DNA from: Streptomyces hygroscopicus subsp. hygroscopicus
GTDB taxonomy: Bacteria; Actinomycetota; Actinomycetes; Streptomycetales; Streptomycetaceae
Direction: 5' to 3'
Length of the DNA stretch: 64,000 bases
Assembly: GCF_030269125.1 (NCBI RefSeq)
Contig: NZ_BSSM01000002.1
Location: 62,001 to 126,000, forward strand
How positions within the stretch are numbered: position 1 is the stretch's first letter; each line of letters starts with the position of its first letter. Under the pieces are notes generated by a model. That model had not been told where the DNA came from, did not search any database, and worked only from the letters and a program-made list of their open reading frames with translations. Positions 27,512-36,474 of the stretch are shown in pieces. The position numbers were made by a program, and so were the translations under genes.

Positions 27512-27982
27512 ATGGAGATCGCGCTGCGGACCGTCGAGGACGAGGACCTGCCGGTGTTCTTCCGGCAGATGACCGATCCGGTGTCCCTCCGGATGGCCGC
27601 GTTCGGCCCCGAGGACCCGACCGACCGGACCGCCTTCGAGGACCGTCTCAGACGCGTCCGTACCTCCCGCGACGTCCTGCGCACCGTGCTGGCCGACGGG
27701 CGGGTGGCCGGCAGCGCCGCGGTCTACGGCGAACCCGGCGAGCGCGAGGTGACGTACTGGATCGACCGCGCCTACTGGGGCCGGGGGGTGGCGACGGCCG
27801 CGCTGCGCGCCCTGCTCGCGGAGGTCCCCGAGCGGCCGCTCTACGCGCGGGCCGCGGCCGACAACGCCGCCTCGCTGCGGGTCCTGGCCAAGTGCGGCTT
27901 CCGCGAGTCCACCCGGGCCCGGGGCTTCGCCAACGGCCGGGGCGAGGACATCGAGGAGGTCGTGCTCGTCCTGGACGCCTGA
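27512..27982 (+). CDS. GNAT family N-acetyltransferase (RimJ/RimL-like)
   Basis: A 156-aa acetyltransferase with YWIDRAYWGRGVATAALRALL as the acetyl-CoA loop and AADNAASLRVLAKCGF, typical of the RimJ/RimL branch. ATG 27512 lies 48 bp after the iclR stop. Target unknown; ribosomal-protein or small-molecule amines are known for the family. Confidence 0.87.
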   Translation: MEIALRTVEDEDLPVFFRQMTDPVSLRMAAFGPEDPTDRTAFEDRLRRVRTSRDVLRTVLADGRVAGSAAVYGEPGEREVTYWIDRAYWGRGVATAALRALLAEVPERPLYARAAADNAASLRVLAKCGFRESTRARGFANGRGEDIEEVVLVLDA

Positions 27983-28077
27983 GCGCGGCACGAGCGGGAC
28001 CGCCCAGGATGAACGGAACATGAGAAATCCGGGCGTAGGGGAACGTCCGCCCCCGTCCCGGACGTCTTTCGTGCGGG

Positions 28078-29535
28078 ATGAACAAGACGATCAGGCGGGC
28101 GTCCGTCTTCACGCTGCTGCTCGTGCTCGCCCTGCTGGCGAGGGCGACCTGGGTGCAGTTCTACGACGGCGAGGCCCTCGCGGACGACACGAACAACCGG
28201 CGCAACGCGATCGAGACGTACTCGCGGCCGCTCGGGAACATCATCGTGGCCGGGAACGCCATCACCGGCTCGGCGCGCACCAAGGGAGGCGACCTCGCGT
28301 ACAAGCGGACGTACACGGACGGCGAGCTGTACGCGGCGGTGACCGGCTACGCCTCGCAGGCGTACGCGCCCACCCAGCTGGAGGGCATCTACGCGGATCT
28401 GCTCAACGGCACGGACCCTGGCCTGAGGACGGTGATGGACACCCTCACCGGCAAGCGGGCCGACCCCGGCGACGTGGTCACCACCATCGACCCGGCGGTG
28501 CAGAAGGCGGCCTACCGCGCCCTCGGGGACAAGAAGGGCGGGGCCGTCGCCATCGACCCCCGGACGGGCCGCATCCTCGCCGCCGTGTCGACACCGTCGT
28601 ACGACCCCTCGGTCCTCACCGACGCCAACACGGCCGGCGCCGACTGGAAGCGGCTCAACGCGGACCCGGACAAGCCGCTGACCAACCGCGCGCTGCGCCA
28701 GCCGCTGCCGCCGGGCTCGACGTTCAAGCTGGTGGTGGCCTCGGCCGCGCTGGAGAGCGGGCTGTACGGGAACGTGGACGAGCACACCGACAGCCCCGAC
28801 CCGTACCGGCTGCCGGGCACGGTGCGCGACCTGGCGAACGAGAACCCCTCGGCGCCGTGCCGCGACGCCTCGATCCGGGTGGCCCTCCAGTACTCCTGCA
28901 ACAACGTCTTCGCCAAGATGGCCGTCGACCTCGGCCAGGACAAGGTGCGGGCCATGGCGGAGAAGTTCGGCTTCAACGACGACCACCAGGACGTGCCGGT
29001 GCGCGCCTACACCAGCGTCTACCCGTCGGACATGGACAAGTCCTCGACCGGGCTGACCGGCATCGGCCAGTACGACGTCACCGCGACCCCGCTCCAGATG
29101 GCCATGGTGTCCGCGGCGATCGCCAACGGTGGCGAGCTGGCCTCGCCGCACATGGTCTCCCGGACCGTCGACAGCGGCGGCGACGTGGTGCACGACTACG
29201 ACGGCGACACCGGTACCGAACGGATCGTCAGCTCCCGGACCGCCGCCCAGCTCCGGTCCGCCATGGAGACGGTGGTCAAGGACGGCACCGGCACCAACGC
29301 CCTGATCGACGGGGTGACCGTCGGCGGCAAGACCGGCACCGCGCAGCACGGTGAGAACAACAGCAAGACGCCGTACGCCTGGTTCACCTCGTTCGGCAAG
29401 TCCGACAGCACCGGCAAGGAGGTGGCCGTCGCGGTGATGGTCGAGCAGTCGGACGCGGCGCGCTCGGAGGTCAGCGGCAACGGGCTGGCGGCGCCGGTGG
29501 CGCGGGCGATGATGGTGGCGGCGCTGAGGCGCTGA
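28078..29535 (+). CDS. Penicillin-binding transpeptidase (PbpA/FtsI-like class B PBP)
   Basis: A 485-aa membrane-anchored peptidoglycan transpeptidase with one N-terminal helix (residues about 9-22). Active-site motifs are SxxK at Ser214-Lys217 (PPGSTFKLV), SxN at Ser273-Asn275 (YSCNN) and KTGT at 418-421. The short N-terminal domain carries the EGIYADLL and ETYSRPLG signatures of the PbpA group. It cross-links cell-wall glycan strands outside the membrane. Monocistronic, convergent with the acid phosphatase. Confidence 0.94.
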   Translation: MNKTIRRASVFTLLLVLALLARATWVQFYDGEALADDTNNRRNAIETYSRPLGNIIVAGNAITGSARTKGGDLAYKRTYTDGELYAAVTGYASQAYAPTQLEGIYADLLNGTDPGLRTVMDTLTGKRADPGDVVTTIDPAVQKAAYRALGDKKGGAVAIDPRTGRILAAVSTPSYDPSVLTDANTAGADWKRLNADPDKPLTNRALRQPLPPGSTFKLVVASAALESGLYGNVDEHTDSPDPYRLPGTVRDLANENPSAPCRDASIRVALQYSCNNVFAKMAVDLGQDKVRAMAEKFGFNDDHQDVPVRAYTSVYPSDMDKSSTGLTGIGQYDVTATPLQMAMVSAAIANGGELASPHMVSRTVDSGGDVVHDYDGDTGTERIVSSRTAAQLRSAMETVVKDGTGTNALIDGVTVGGKTGTAQHGENNSKTPYAWFTSFGKSDSTGKEVAVAVMVEQSDAARSEVSGNGLAAPVARAMMVAALRR

Positions 29536-29536
29536 G

Positions 29537-29648
29537 GGGGCCGGAGGGGACGCCGGCCCCGCCGTCCGCCGCGCGCCGCCCCCGCCGTCACCGTCCCGCG
29601 AAGCGCCCGACCCCCGCCACGGCGCCGGAGTGCGGCCGGTGGCGGGGG
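29537..29648. terminator. Paired hairpins between convergent pbp and phosphatase genes
   Basis: GGGGCCGG (29537-29544) pairs with CCGGCCCC (29553-29560), and a second 10-bp stem joins 29611-29620 to 29639-29648. Their location just after the pbp stop and before the phosphatase stop fits terminators for both strands. Confidence 0.6.
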
Positions 29649-29698
29649 CGGGAGACGTCACAAGGGTCTCAGCGGACCTCGGACGGGTGCGGGTGACC

Positions 29699-30496
29699 TC
29701 AGCCGACGAAGTACGTCGGGTTCGGAAGCTTGTACGTACGGCCCGAGTAGCCGCCGTCCAGGTCCGAGTACTGGTCGCCGAAGTCGGCGATGATCTCGTA
29801 GCCGAGGTCGTCCTCGATGTGCTTGCGGGTACCGGCCTTGTACTGGACGGTCGTGCACTTCCAGTCACCCGGGACGGCGCAGTCCTGGAGGTAGGCCGGC
29901 GGGTTGGCCTTGTCCTTGAGGAACATGTGGCCGGCGTCGAGGTTGACGTCGGCGCCGACCTTCTTCAGGTTGGTGACCGCGGCGTCGCGCTGGGCCTCGG
30001 TCAGACCCGAGTTGTAGAAGACCGTGACGCCCATGGAGTCGGCGTACCGGACCAGCTCCGGGCTGCCGAACACGGCGGGACGGTCGGCCCGGTTGACGTA
30101 CTCGTTCCAGGTGGCCGAGCTGTAGCTGTAGTTGTTGCGCTTCTCGTAGTCGAGGCTCAGCAGCAGCGTGTCGTCGATGTCGAACATGACGGCGGGCTGC
30201 TGGTGGTGCGCACGCGCGGTGCGGGCGGCCCTGGCGATGTACTTCCGGGCGTCCGCGTCGATCTGCGCCAGGTCCTTGGCGTACGGGCTGTCCGGGGACG
30301 CCTGGTAGACGCCGTTGCTGTCGGCGGTGGTGCCGTAGTAGGTGTCGATGTCCTTCGTCAGGAGCCCGATGTTGTAGGGCTCGTGGGTGGAGTTGGCCGT
30401 CGACTGACCGGCCGTGGCCGCGCCCGCGCCGTACAGGGCGGCACCGGCGACGACGCAGGCGGCGCCGACGGCGGCCGCTCTGAGGGACTTCCGCAT
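29699..30496 (-). CDS. Secreted class B-like acid phosphatase (HAD superfamily)
   Basis: A 265-aa exported protein. The signal peptide MRKSLRAAAVGAACVVAGAAL ends near ATAG. The HAD motif DxDxT is Asp106/Asp108/Thr110 (MFDIDDTLLLS), motif II is FYNSGL, and the C-terminal IADFGDQYSDLDGG holds motif IV aspartates. It hydrolyses phosphomonoesters outside the cell. ATG 30496 has GGAG at good spacing; the frame stays open upstream without coding features. Confidence 0.9.
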   Translation of the reverse strand: MRKSLRAAAVGAACVVAGAALYGAGAATAGQSTANSTHEPYNIGLLTKDIDTYYGTTADSNGVYQASPDSPYAKDLAQIDADARKYIARAARTARAHHQQPAVMFDIDDTLLLSLDYEKRNNYSYSSATWNEYVNRADRPAVFGSPELVRYADSMGVTVFYNSGLTEAQRDAAVTNLKKVGADVNLDAGHMFLKDKANPPAYLQDCAVPGDWKCTTVQYKAGTRKHIEDDLGYEIIADFGDQYSDLDGGYSGRTYKLPNPTYFVG

Positions 30497-30977
30497 GGAT
30501 TCTCCGGATCTGGTGGCTAGAGTGAGTGACCAGGTCACGGATTGTCTACGCGCATAACTAGCCGCACCGCGAGGCCTGTTATCCGATCGATACGCGCGCC
30601 TTTTTCCGGCCATGTCCGCGCGCCATGGCGGAACTCCCGGTTCCGGTAAGGGAATGACGGCGTCTCGGGATGTCCCCTCGAACAAGTGGGGGACGGGAGG
30701 ACCGGCCCGGCGGCGCCGCCACGGCGGCAGCCAGGCCGTGAGCAGGACGGGGACGGGGCACGGGAAGCCGTGCGCGGGCAGGGAGGAGATCCGCTCCGCG
30801 CCGGCGTCGGGAGCCGGCCGGGCAGCCGGTGCGGCAGGCCTCGCCGGCGAAGGCGGGGCCCACCGCGCCCAGGAGGCGAGCACGCCGAGCGGGGCCGCGA
30901 GCGCGGTGGCGACGGCCGGGGCCATCCAGGCCCCGCGGACCCGCTCCGCGCGGTGGCCGGGGCCTGGGCCGTCGCGG
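30497..30977. other. 481-bp intergenic region without a supported gene
   Basis: Between the phosphatase start and the HEAT-repeat gene end. The phosphatase frame remains open through here and includes a hydrophobic stretch (WMAPAVATALAAPLGVLASW), but it lacks a start signal and the rest is low-complexity. It could be the worn remains of a small membrane protein. I see no repeats or strong hairpins. Confidence 0.4.
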
Positions 30978-31553
30978 TCAGCTGTGCCGGTACGCGTCCG
31001 GTGAACCGGCGCCGGGGTACGGCCCCACGGGCGCGGACCCTCCTGCGGAGCCGTCGGGCTGCTCGTCCCCGGCGCCGCCCGCTCGTCCGCACTCGTCCGC
31101 GCGGCCGCTCCCGTCGCCGCTCCCGTCGCCGCTCCACGCCAGGATCTCCGCGGCGCCCCGGCGGACGGCCGCCCGCGGGTCTCGGGCGAGTCTCCCGCAG
31201 ACATCCACGACCGCCGCGACCGCCGCCGCGTCCGGCTCCCCGCCGGCTCCCGCGAGCGCGTCCCCCACCCCGGTCCGCAGCCAGTCGGCCTGGTTGTCAT
31301 CGGCCTCCGGCACGGCGCGCGCGAGCAGCCGCAGGGCGTCCACGGTGCCGGCCCGGACCAGCGCCTCGGCCGTGCACCGGGTCACCGCGGTGTCGGCGGC
31401 GTCCAGCAGGAGCCTCGCCAACGCCTCGGCGGCTTCGGGCACTTCGGCACTGCTCGCGAGGTCACGTCCGGCGCGGGCGCGGCGCGACCACGAGGCGGAG
31501 GCGGCCTCGGCGAGGGCCGCGCGCAACACGTTCGTCGTCTCTTCCTCCGGCAC
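30978..31553 (-). CDS. HEAT-repeat-like hypothetical protein
   Basis: A 191-aa alanine-rich protein. Residues about 1-145 look like three to four helical HEAT repeats (RDLASSAEVPEAAEALARLLLD, VTRCTAEALVRAGTVDALRLL, CGRLARDPRAAVRRGAAEIL). The C-terminal 45 residues are Gly/Ser/Asp-rich and disordered. HEAT repeats usually mediate protein contacts. No partner is evident from neighbours. The start at 31553 follows GAGGAAG-type purines. Confidence 0.65.
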   Translation of the reverse strand: MPEEETTNVLRAALAEAASASWSRRARAGRDLASSAEVPEAAEALARLLLDAADTAVTRCTAEALVRAGTVDALRLLARAVPEADDNQADWLRTGVGDALAGAGGEPDAAAVAAVVDVCGRLARDPRAAVRRGAAEILAWSGDGSGDGSGRADECGRAGGAGDEQPDGSAGGSAPVGPYPGAGSPDAYRHS

Positions 31554-31631
31554 GGACGAACCGTCTCACGGACCGGGTGAGCCGCTCGTGCCCGGGTGGA
31601 CCTCTCACGCGGGGCGGAAGCCGGTCTCTGC

Positions 31632-31797
31632 GGGCTGGAAGGACTCTCAGGGGCAGGAAGGGCGCTCCCGCGAACAGGAGCGGCCCTCTCCCGGGCAGGA
31701 GGGGCCCGCTCGGGCAGGAGGGGCCCGCTCCCTGGCAGGAGGGCCCGCTCGGGCAGGAGGGGCCCGCTCCCGGGCAGGAGGCGCCCGCTTCATGGCC
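31632..31797 (+). repeat. Tandem array of 18-21-bp CAGGAGGGGCCCGCTC units
   Basis: About eight head-to-tail copies, diverged at the left and nearly identical in the middle (31696-31785), with unit lengths drifting between 18 and 21 bp. There are no unique spacers, so it is not a CRISPR array. Each unit carries a GGAGG-like core. It lies in a 475-bp gap between the HEAT gene and the MFS gene. Confidence 0.85.
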
Positions 31798-31853
31798 GGA
31801 ATGCGTCTTGCGTGGCCGGACGAACCGGACCGGCCCCCGGCTCCCGGCCTTCA

Positions 31854-31910
31854 CCGGCCGCCCGCCGCGGGCCCGGCCGCCCGCCGCGGGCCCGGCCGCC
31901 CGCCGCGGGT
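31854..31910 (+). repeat. Three perfect 19-bp tandem units
   Basis: CCGGCCGCCCGCCGCGGGC is repeated at 31854, 31873 and 31892, with the last base changed in the third copy. Each unit is partly self-complementary (GCCCGC/GCGGGC), so the run can form short hairpins on either strand. Confidence 0.85.
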
Positions 31911-32028
31911 CCCCAGGGGGTTCCGGACGAGTACCTACGGGGACGACCGGCCCGCGGCCCGAACCCATCACCGAATAGGGCATCCGACCGATCCGCGCTG
32001 ACCCCCCTCAGACCCACGATGACGTGGT

Positions 32029-33264
32029 ATGACGACCTCCCCGACCGTGCTCCGTGTGCTGCGCGACCGCGACGCGGGCCGGTATCTGGCCGGCCTGGTG
32101 GTGAACGCCTTCGGCAGTTCCGCGCTGTGGCTGGCCTCCGGCATATGGGTGAAGGACCTCACGGGGTCCAACGGCCTCGCCGGTCTGAGCCTGCTCGCCC
32201 TCTGGGCCCCCACGCCGGCGGGCCCCGCCCTCGGCACCCTCGCCGACCGCGTCCGCCGCAAACCCCTGATCATCACCGTGAACCTCGCCCTGGCGGCCCT
32301 GCTCCTCAGCCTCTTCGCCGTCGACTCCCCCGCCCGCCTGTGGCTGCTGTTCACCGTCCTCTTCCTGTACGGCACCGCCGACGCCGTCACCGGCGCGGCG
32401 GAGTCGGCCCTCGTCACCGCGGTCGTCCCCGCAGCCCTCCTCGGCGACTTCAACGGGCTGCGGATGGCCATCACCGAGGGCGTGAAGCTGGTCGCCCCGC
32501 TCACCGGCGCGGGCCTGTACGCGGCCCTCGGCGGCCCGGCCGTGGCCTGTCTCGACGCGGGCAGCTTCGTCGTCACCGCCGCGCTGTGCGCCCTGCTGCG
32601 CGTGCGCGAGGAGCGGCCGGCGTCCCCGGACCGCGGCGGCTGGCGCCGCCAGACCGCCGAGGGCGTCCATTACCTGTGGCGGCACGACAGCCTGCGCCCC
32701 CTGGTCCGGGCCGGCGGCACGACGCTGCTGCTCACGTCCCTCGCCAGTTCCGCGCTGTACGCCGTGATCGACCGCCTCGGCCACTCCCCCGCCTACGCGG
32801 GCGTGCTGTACGCCGTCCAGGGCGCGGGCTCGGTGGCGGTCGGACTGCTCACCGGCCCGGCGCTGCGGCGGCTCGGCGAGCGCTGGTTCGCGGCGGCGGG
32901 GATCGCGCTGACCGGCCTCGCGGTGATCACGCGGGCCGTACCCTGGGACGCGGTGGCGCTCGCGTCCTCCCTGGCGTCCGGGCTGGGCCTGCCCTGTGTG
33001 CTGATAGCCGCGCTCACCGCCGTGCAACGGGAGACTCCGGGCCCGTTGCTCGGCCGGGTGACGGCCACCGCGAACACGCTGATGTACACGCCGAACGTCA
33101 TCGGGCTCGCGGCCGGCGCCGGGCTGGTCGAACTGGCCGGACCCGGGCTGCTGCTGCCCTGCTACGGCCTCGCCCTGCTGGCGACCGCGGCCCCGCTCGT
33201 TCAGCGCGCCGCCAGCGCCTCGCGCACCGCCGCGAGATCCTCGTCCGACGCCAACCCGGCGTGA
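32029..33264 (+). CDS. MFS transporter
   Basis: A 411-aa major facilitator with about 12 hydrophobic segments. The motif A-like loop is GTLADRVRRKPLI between helices 2 and 3. It resembles the DHA3/MefA-like drug-efflux branch (FGSSALWLASGIWVKDLTGSNGLAG). Substrate unknown. ATG 32029 is preceded by a weak ribosome site. Its 3' end overlaps the convergent hypothetical gene by 64 bp. Confidence 0.88.
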   Translation: MTTSPTVLRVLRDRDAGRYLAGLVVNAFGSSALWLASGIWVKDLTGSNGLAGLSLLALWAPTPAGPALGTLADRVRRKPLIITVNLALAALLLSLFAVDSPARLWLLFTVLFLYGTADAVTGAAESALVTAVVPAALLGDFNGLRMAITEGVKLVAPLTGAGLYAALGGPAVACLDAGSFVVTAALCALLRVREERPASPDRGGWRRQTAEGVHYLWRHDSLRPLVRAGGTTLLLTSLASSALYAVIDRLGHSPAYAGVLYAVQGAGSVAVGLLTGPALRRLGERWFAAAGIALTGLAVITRAVPWDAVALASSLASGLGLPCVLIAALTAVQRETPGPLLGRVTATANTLMYTPNVIGLAAGAGLVELAGPGLLLPCYGLALLATAAPLVQRAASASRTAARSSSDANPA

Positions 33265-34364
33265 TACAGCCGCAGTTCGGTCGCGCCGGCCGACTTCGCG
33301 CGGCTCGCGTCCGCGGCGAGGGTGCGGGGGCTGCCGCCCATCCCGGTGACGATGCCGAAGTTGGCCGCCAGCACGGTCCGCTCGCGGGCGTGCGCGGCGA
33401 AGGGTGCCAGCAGGTCCGTACCGCCGGTGCAGGGGACCACGACGCCGTCGGCCACGGAGAGGACGTGCGCGGGGTCGACGCCCGCGTTCGCGCCGCAGTG
33501 CTCGGGGACGGGGTCGGCGTGCAGCAGGACCTGGAACCCCGCGGGCGCGGCGGCGCGCACGGCGGCCACGGCCTCCTCCTGGAGGGTGCGGGCGGTCGTG
33601 TCCCGCCAGGCCCGGACGGCGGCGGCCCGCTGCTCGCCGAGCAGGTCCGCCACCGCCGGCAGGCCCCGGTCGGCCGTCGCACCCCGCCACAGCGGCTCCA
33701 GCGCGGCCCGCACCGCCGAGGCCAGCTCCTCGGGGTCCACGCCCTGTTCGCCGTAGCCCGCACGGCAGGAAGGACAGAAGCACAGGGACATCAGGTACTC
33801 CCCGGCCTCTTCGAGGGGCACGCCGGAGATCTTGTCGTGGGCGTGCAGGTGCGGCAGTCCGTACCAGCCGAGGGACTCCAGCTCGGTGCCCCGCGCGCCG
33901 GGGCGTACGGCGGCCTCGGCGGCGAGGTCGACGAGGTAGGCGCGGGTGCCGGGCTGCGCGATGCAGGGCGCCCAGGGGTAGCGGTCGCCGTAGGCGTTGA
34001 CGACGGAGGTGTCCGGATGGTCCGTGCCCAAACGGGAGTTGTGGGCGAGCACCACCCAGGTGTGCACCGCGAGCCCGGCGTCGGCGAGCGCCCGCGCGGC
34101 CTCGCCGTGGGCGTCGCCGGGGGCCCAGGGGCCCGCGGGGTGGGGACGGAGGGCGCGGCCCGTCCAGCGGTCGCCCGGCGGGTAGAGGACGGCCGCGTGC
34201 TCGGCGGTGACGATGCGGTGGCGGGGGTGGCGCGGGGTCAGGGCGCGGGTGGAGTGGTAGGCGGCGGCGAGGGTGACCTGCTCGACGCCGAGTCCGGCGA
34301 TGCGGGCGGGGGCGCCGGGGTCCCCGTTGACGTCCCAGGGGTAGACGAACGCGGCGGCCTTCAC
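33201..34364 (-). CDS. Hypothetical TIM-barrel-like protein (glycoside-hydrolase-like)
   Basis: 387 aa, no signal peptide. The N-terminus KAAAFVYPWDVNGDPGAPARI, the LSLCFCPSCRAGYG-type cysteine segment (CFCPSC near residue 195) and repeated beta-strand/alpha-helix patterns such as FQVLLHADPVPEH recall uncharacterised glycosyl-hydrolase-like TIM barrels. No catalytic pair can be fixed. It is divergent from the uronate dehydrogenase gene and convergent with, and overlapping, the MFS gene. The sugar-cluster neighbourhood supports a carbohydrate role, by inference only. Confidence 0.7.
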   Translation of the reverse strand: MKAAAFVYPWDVNGDPGAPARIAGLGVEQVTLAAAYHSTRALTPRHPRHRIVTAEHAAVLYPPGDRWTGRALRPHPAGPWAPGDAHGEAARALADAGLAVHTWVVLAHNSRLGTDHPDTSVVNAYGDRYPWAPCIAQPGTRAYLVDLAAEAAVRPGARGTELESLGWYGLPHLHAHDKISGVPLEEAGEYLMSLCFCPSCRAGYGEQGVDPEELASAVRAALEPLWRGATADRGLPAVADLLGEQRAAAVRAWRDTTARTLQEEAVAAVRAAAPAGFQVLLHADPVPEHCGANAGVDPAHVLSVADGVVVPCTGGTDLLAPFAAHARERTVLAANFGIVTGMGGSPRTLAADASRAKSAGATELRLYHAGLASDEDLAAVREALAAR

Positions 34365-34584
34365 GCGGACTCCTCGTGCTCACGGGGAGGTGGCCCGCAT
34401 GCCCTGCGCCGGGCCCGCACGCGCCCTCGCCCTCCGACGGCGTACATTCTCCTGACCGATGTCCATGTCCTTGAACGGCCCTCACGCTAGGCGCCCCACG
34501 TGGGGCGGTCAAGGAGCATGGACCGGGACCCCGTCCCCCCAAGTGCCCACGCCCCCACGCGTATCGACCCCAAGGAGACCGAGG

Positions 34585-35394
34585 ATGCCCGCACCCCGTA
34601 CCGTCCTGCTCACCGGCGCGGCCGGCCGGATCGGCACTCTGATGCGCTCCCTGCTGCCGGAGTACGGCTATGCCCTGCGCCTGTTCGACGTCCGGCCCGT
34701 CGAGGACGCGCCGGACGCGATCACCGCGGACCTCACGGACACGGTGGCGCTGCGCGAGGCGGTGCGGGGCGTGGACGCGGTGCTCCATCTGGCGGGCATC
34801 TCCCGGGAGGCGCCCTTCGAGAAGATCCTGAAGTCGAACATCGAGGGCACCTACCGCCTGTACGAGGCCGCGCGCGAGGCGGGCGTGCCCCGGATCGTGT
34901 TCGCCTCCTCCCACCACGCCGTCGGCTACACCCCGGTCCCGCGCCCCGGCGAGCCGCCGCTCCCCGTCGAGGCGCCGCACCGCCCGGACACCTTCTACGG
35001 CCTGTCCAAGTGCTTCGGCGAGGACCTGGCCCAGTTCTACTGGGACAAGCACGGCCTGGAGACCGTCTCGGTGCGCATCGGCTCCTGCTTCCCGGAGCCG
35101 AACAGCGTGCGCGCCCTGTCGATCTGGCTCAGCCCGGCCGACGGCGCCCGGCTCTTCCACGCGGCCCTGACCGCCGAGGGCGTCGGCCACACCGTGGTCT
35201 ACGGCTCCTCCGCCGACACCCGCCGGTGGTGGGACCTCGCCGGCGCGCGGGCCCTCGGCTACGAGCCGCGGGACGACTCGGAGCCGTACGCCGCGAAGCT
35301 CCTTGCCGAGCGGGGCGAGCCGGACCCCGCGGACCCGGCCCAGCGCCTGCTGGGCGGCCGCTTCGTCACCGACCCGCCGATCTGGCCGTACTGA
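34585..35394 (+). CDS. NAD-dependent uronate dehydrogenase-like epimerase/dehydratase
   Basis: A 269-aa short-chain dehydrogenase with the Rossmann motif TGAAGRIG, the YxxxK catalytic pair in YGLSKCFGEDLAQFY and FASSHHAVGY. The match to Agrobacterium uronate dehydrogenase as I recall it is strong, including RIGSCFPEP and SIWLSPADGARL. That enzyme oxidises D-galacturonate and D-glucuronate to aldarolactones. ATG 34585 has AAGGAG upstream; the frame extends to 34459 without support. Followed by a DeoR regulator and a sugar importer. Confidence 0.85.
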   Translation: MPAPRTVLLTGAAGRIGTLMRSLLPEYGYALRLFDVRPVEDAPDAITADLTDTVALREAVRGVDAVLHLAGISREAPFEKILKSNIEGTYRLYEAAREAGVPRIVFASSHHAVGYTPVPRPGEPPLPVEAPHRPDTFYGLSKCFGEDLAQFYWDKHGLETVSVRIGSCFPEPNSVRALSIWLSPADGARLFHAALTAEGVGHTVVYGSSADTRRWWDLAGARALGYEPRDDSEPYAAKLLAERGEPDPADPAQRLLGGRFVTDPPIWPY

Positions 35395-35627
35395 GACGGA
35401 CGGGCGGGCGCCGAACGGGCCCGTCCACCGCGTGTCCGGGCACGCGGTGCGCCCGTTTCCACCCCGCCGCGCGCCGCCGCGCAGGTCCGCGGCGGGCACA
35501 TCCGCTGGGAAACGGGCCCGAGCGGGCAGCATCGGGCGGGCAACAGACCTGGTCAGGGTGGCACACCGGCGGTACAACTTCCCCCATGGGCCCGAACGGG
35601 CAGTTCCGCGGGGAGGTGGGTGAGGAG

Positions 35628-36395
35628 ATGACCGGGACGGCGGAGGAACGCCGCCGCGAGATCGTGCGGGCCGCGCGCGCCACCGGCGCGGTCGACGTCA
35701 CCGCGCTCGCCGCGGCGTTGGGCGTGGCCAAGGAGACCGTCCGGCGCGATCTGCGCTCCCTGGAGGCCCACGGGCTGGTCCGCCGCACCCATGGCGGGGC
35801 CTACCCGGTGGAGAGCGCCGGCTTCGAGACCACGCTGGCCTTCCGGGCCACCAGCCAGGTGCCCGAGAAGCGCCGGATCGCCACCGCGGCGGCCGAGTTG
35901 CTCGGCGACGCCGAGACCGTCTTCGTCGACGAGGGCTTCACCCCGCAGCTCATCGCCGAGGCACTGCCCGGGGACCGGCCGCTGACCGTGGTCACCGCGT
36001 CCCTGCCGGTCGCGGGCGCCCTCGCGGAAGCGGACCACGTCCAGGTGCTGCTCCTCGGCGGCCGGGTGCGCGCCGGCACGCTGGCCACCGTCGACCACTG
36101 GACGACGGGGATGCTGTCCGGTTTCGTCCTCGACCTCGCCTACGTCGGCGCCAACGGCATCACCCGTGAACACGGCCTGACCACGCCCGATCCGGCGGTG
36201 GGCGAGGTCAAGTCGCAGGCGATGCGCGCGGCGCGGCGCACCGTGTTCGCCGGCGTGCACACCAAGTTCGGCGCGGTGAGCTTCTGCCGGTTCGCGGAGA
36301 TCGGCGCGCTGGAGGCGATCGTGACCAGCACCCTGCTCCCGGCCGCCGAGGCCCACCGCTACGCCCTGCTGGGCCCGCAGGTCATCCGGGTCTGA
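35628..36395 (+). CDS. DeoR family transcriptional regulator
   Basis: 255 aa. The N-terminal DeoR-type helix-turn-helix VDVTALAAALGVAKETVRRDLRSLEAHGLVRR is followed by the sugar-phosphate sensing domain (VFVDEGFTPQLIAEAL, LDLAYVGANGI and KSQAMRAARRTVF). ATG 35628 is preferred because GGGGAGG precedes it; ATG 35586 would add 14 residues. It probably represses the downstream importer genes until a phosphorylated sugar or derivative binds. Confidence 0.92.
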   Translation: MTGTAEERRREIVRAARATGAVDVTALAAALGVAKETVRRDLRSLEAHGLVRRTHGGAYPVESAGFETTLAFRATSQVPEKRRIATAAAELLGDAETVFVDEGFTPQLIAEALPGDRPLTVVTASLPVAGALAEADHVQVLLLGGRVRAGTLATVDHWTTGMLSGFVLDLAYVGANGITREHGLTTPDPAVGEVKSQAMRAARRTVFAGVHTKFGAVSFCRFAEIGALEAIVTSTLLPAAEAHRYALLGPQVIRV

Positions 36396-36474
36396 CCTTC
36401 CCCACCCCCGTCCCCCCTGGGCATCTCCCGCCCACCGAGCGCCCTTTACGTCCTCATACATCCAGGAGTGATCC

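Noticed and set aside
30497..31300. N-terminal extension of the acid phosphatase
   Set aside because: The frame stays open only through composition; the signal peptide starts at 30496 with a proper ribosome site.
31632..31910. CRISPR array
   Set aside because: Units abut directly with no unique spacers, and no cas genes are present.
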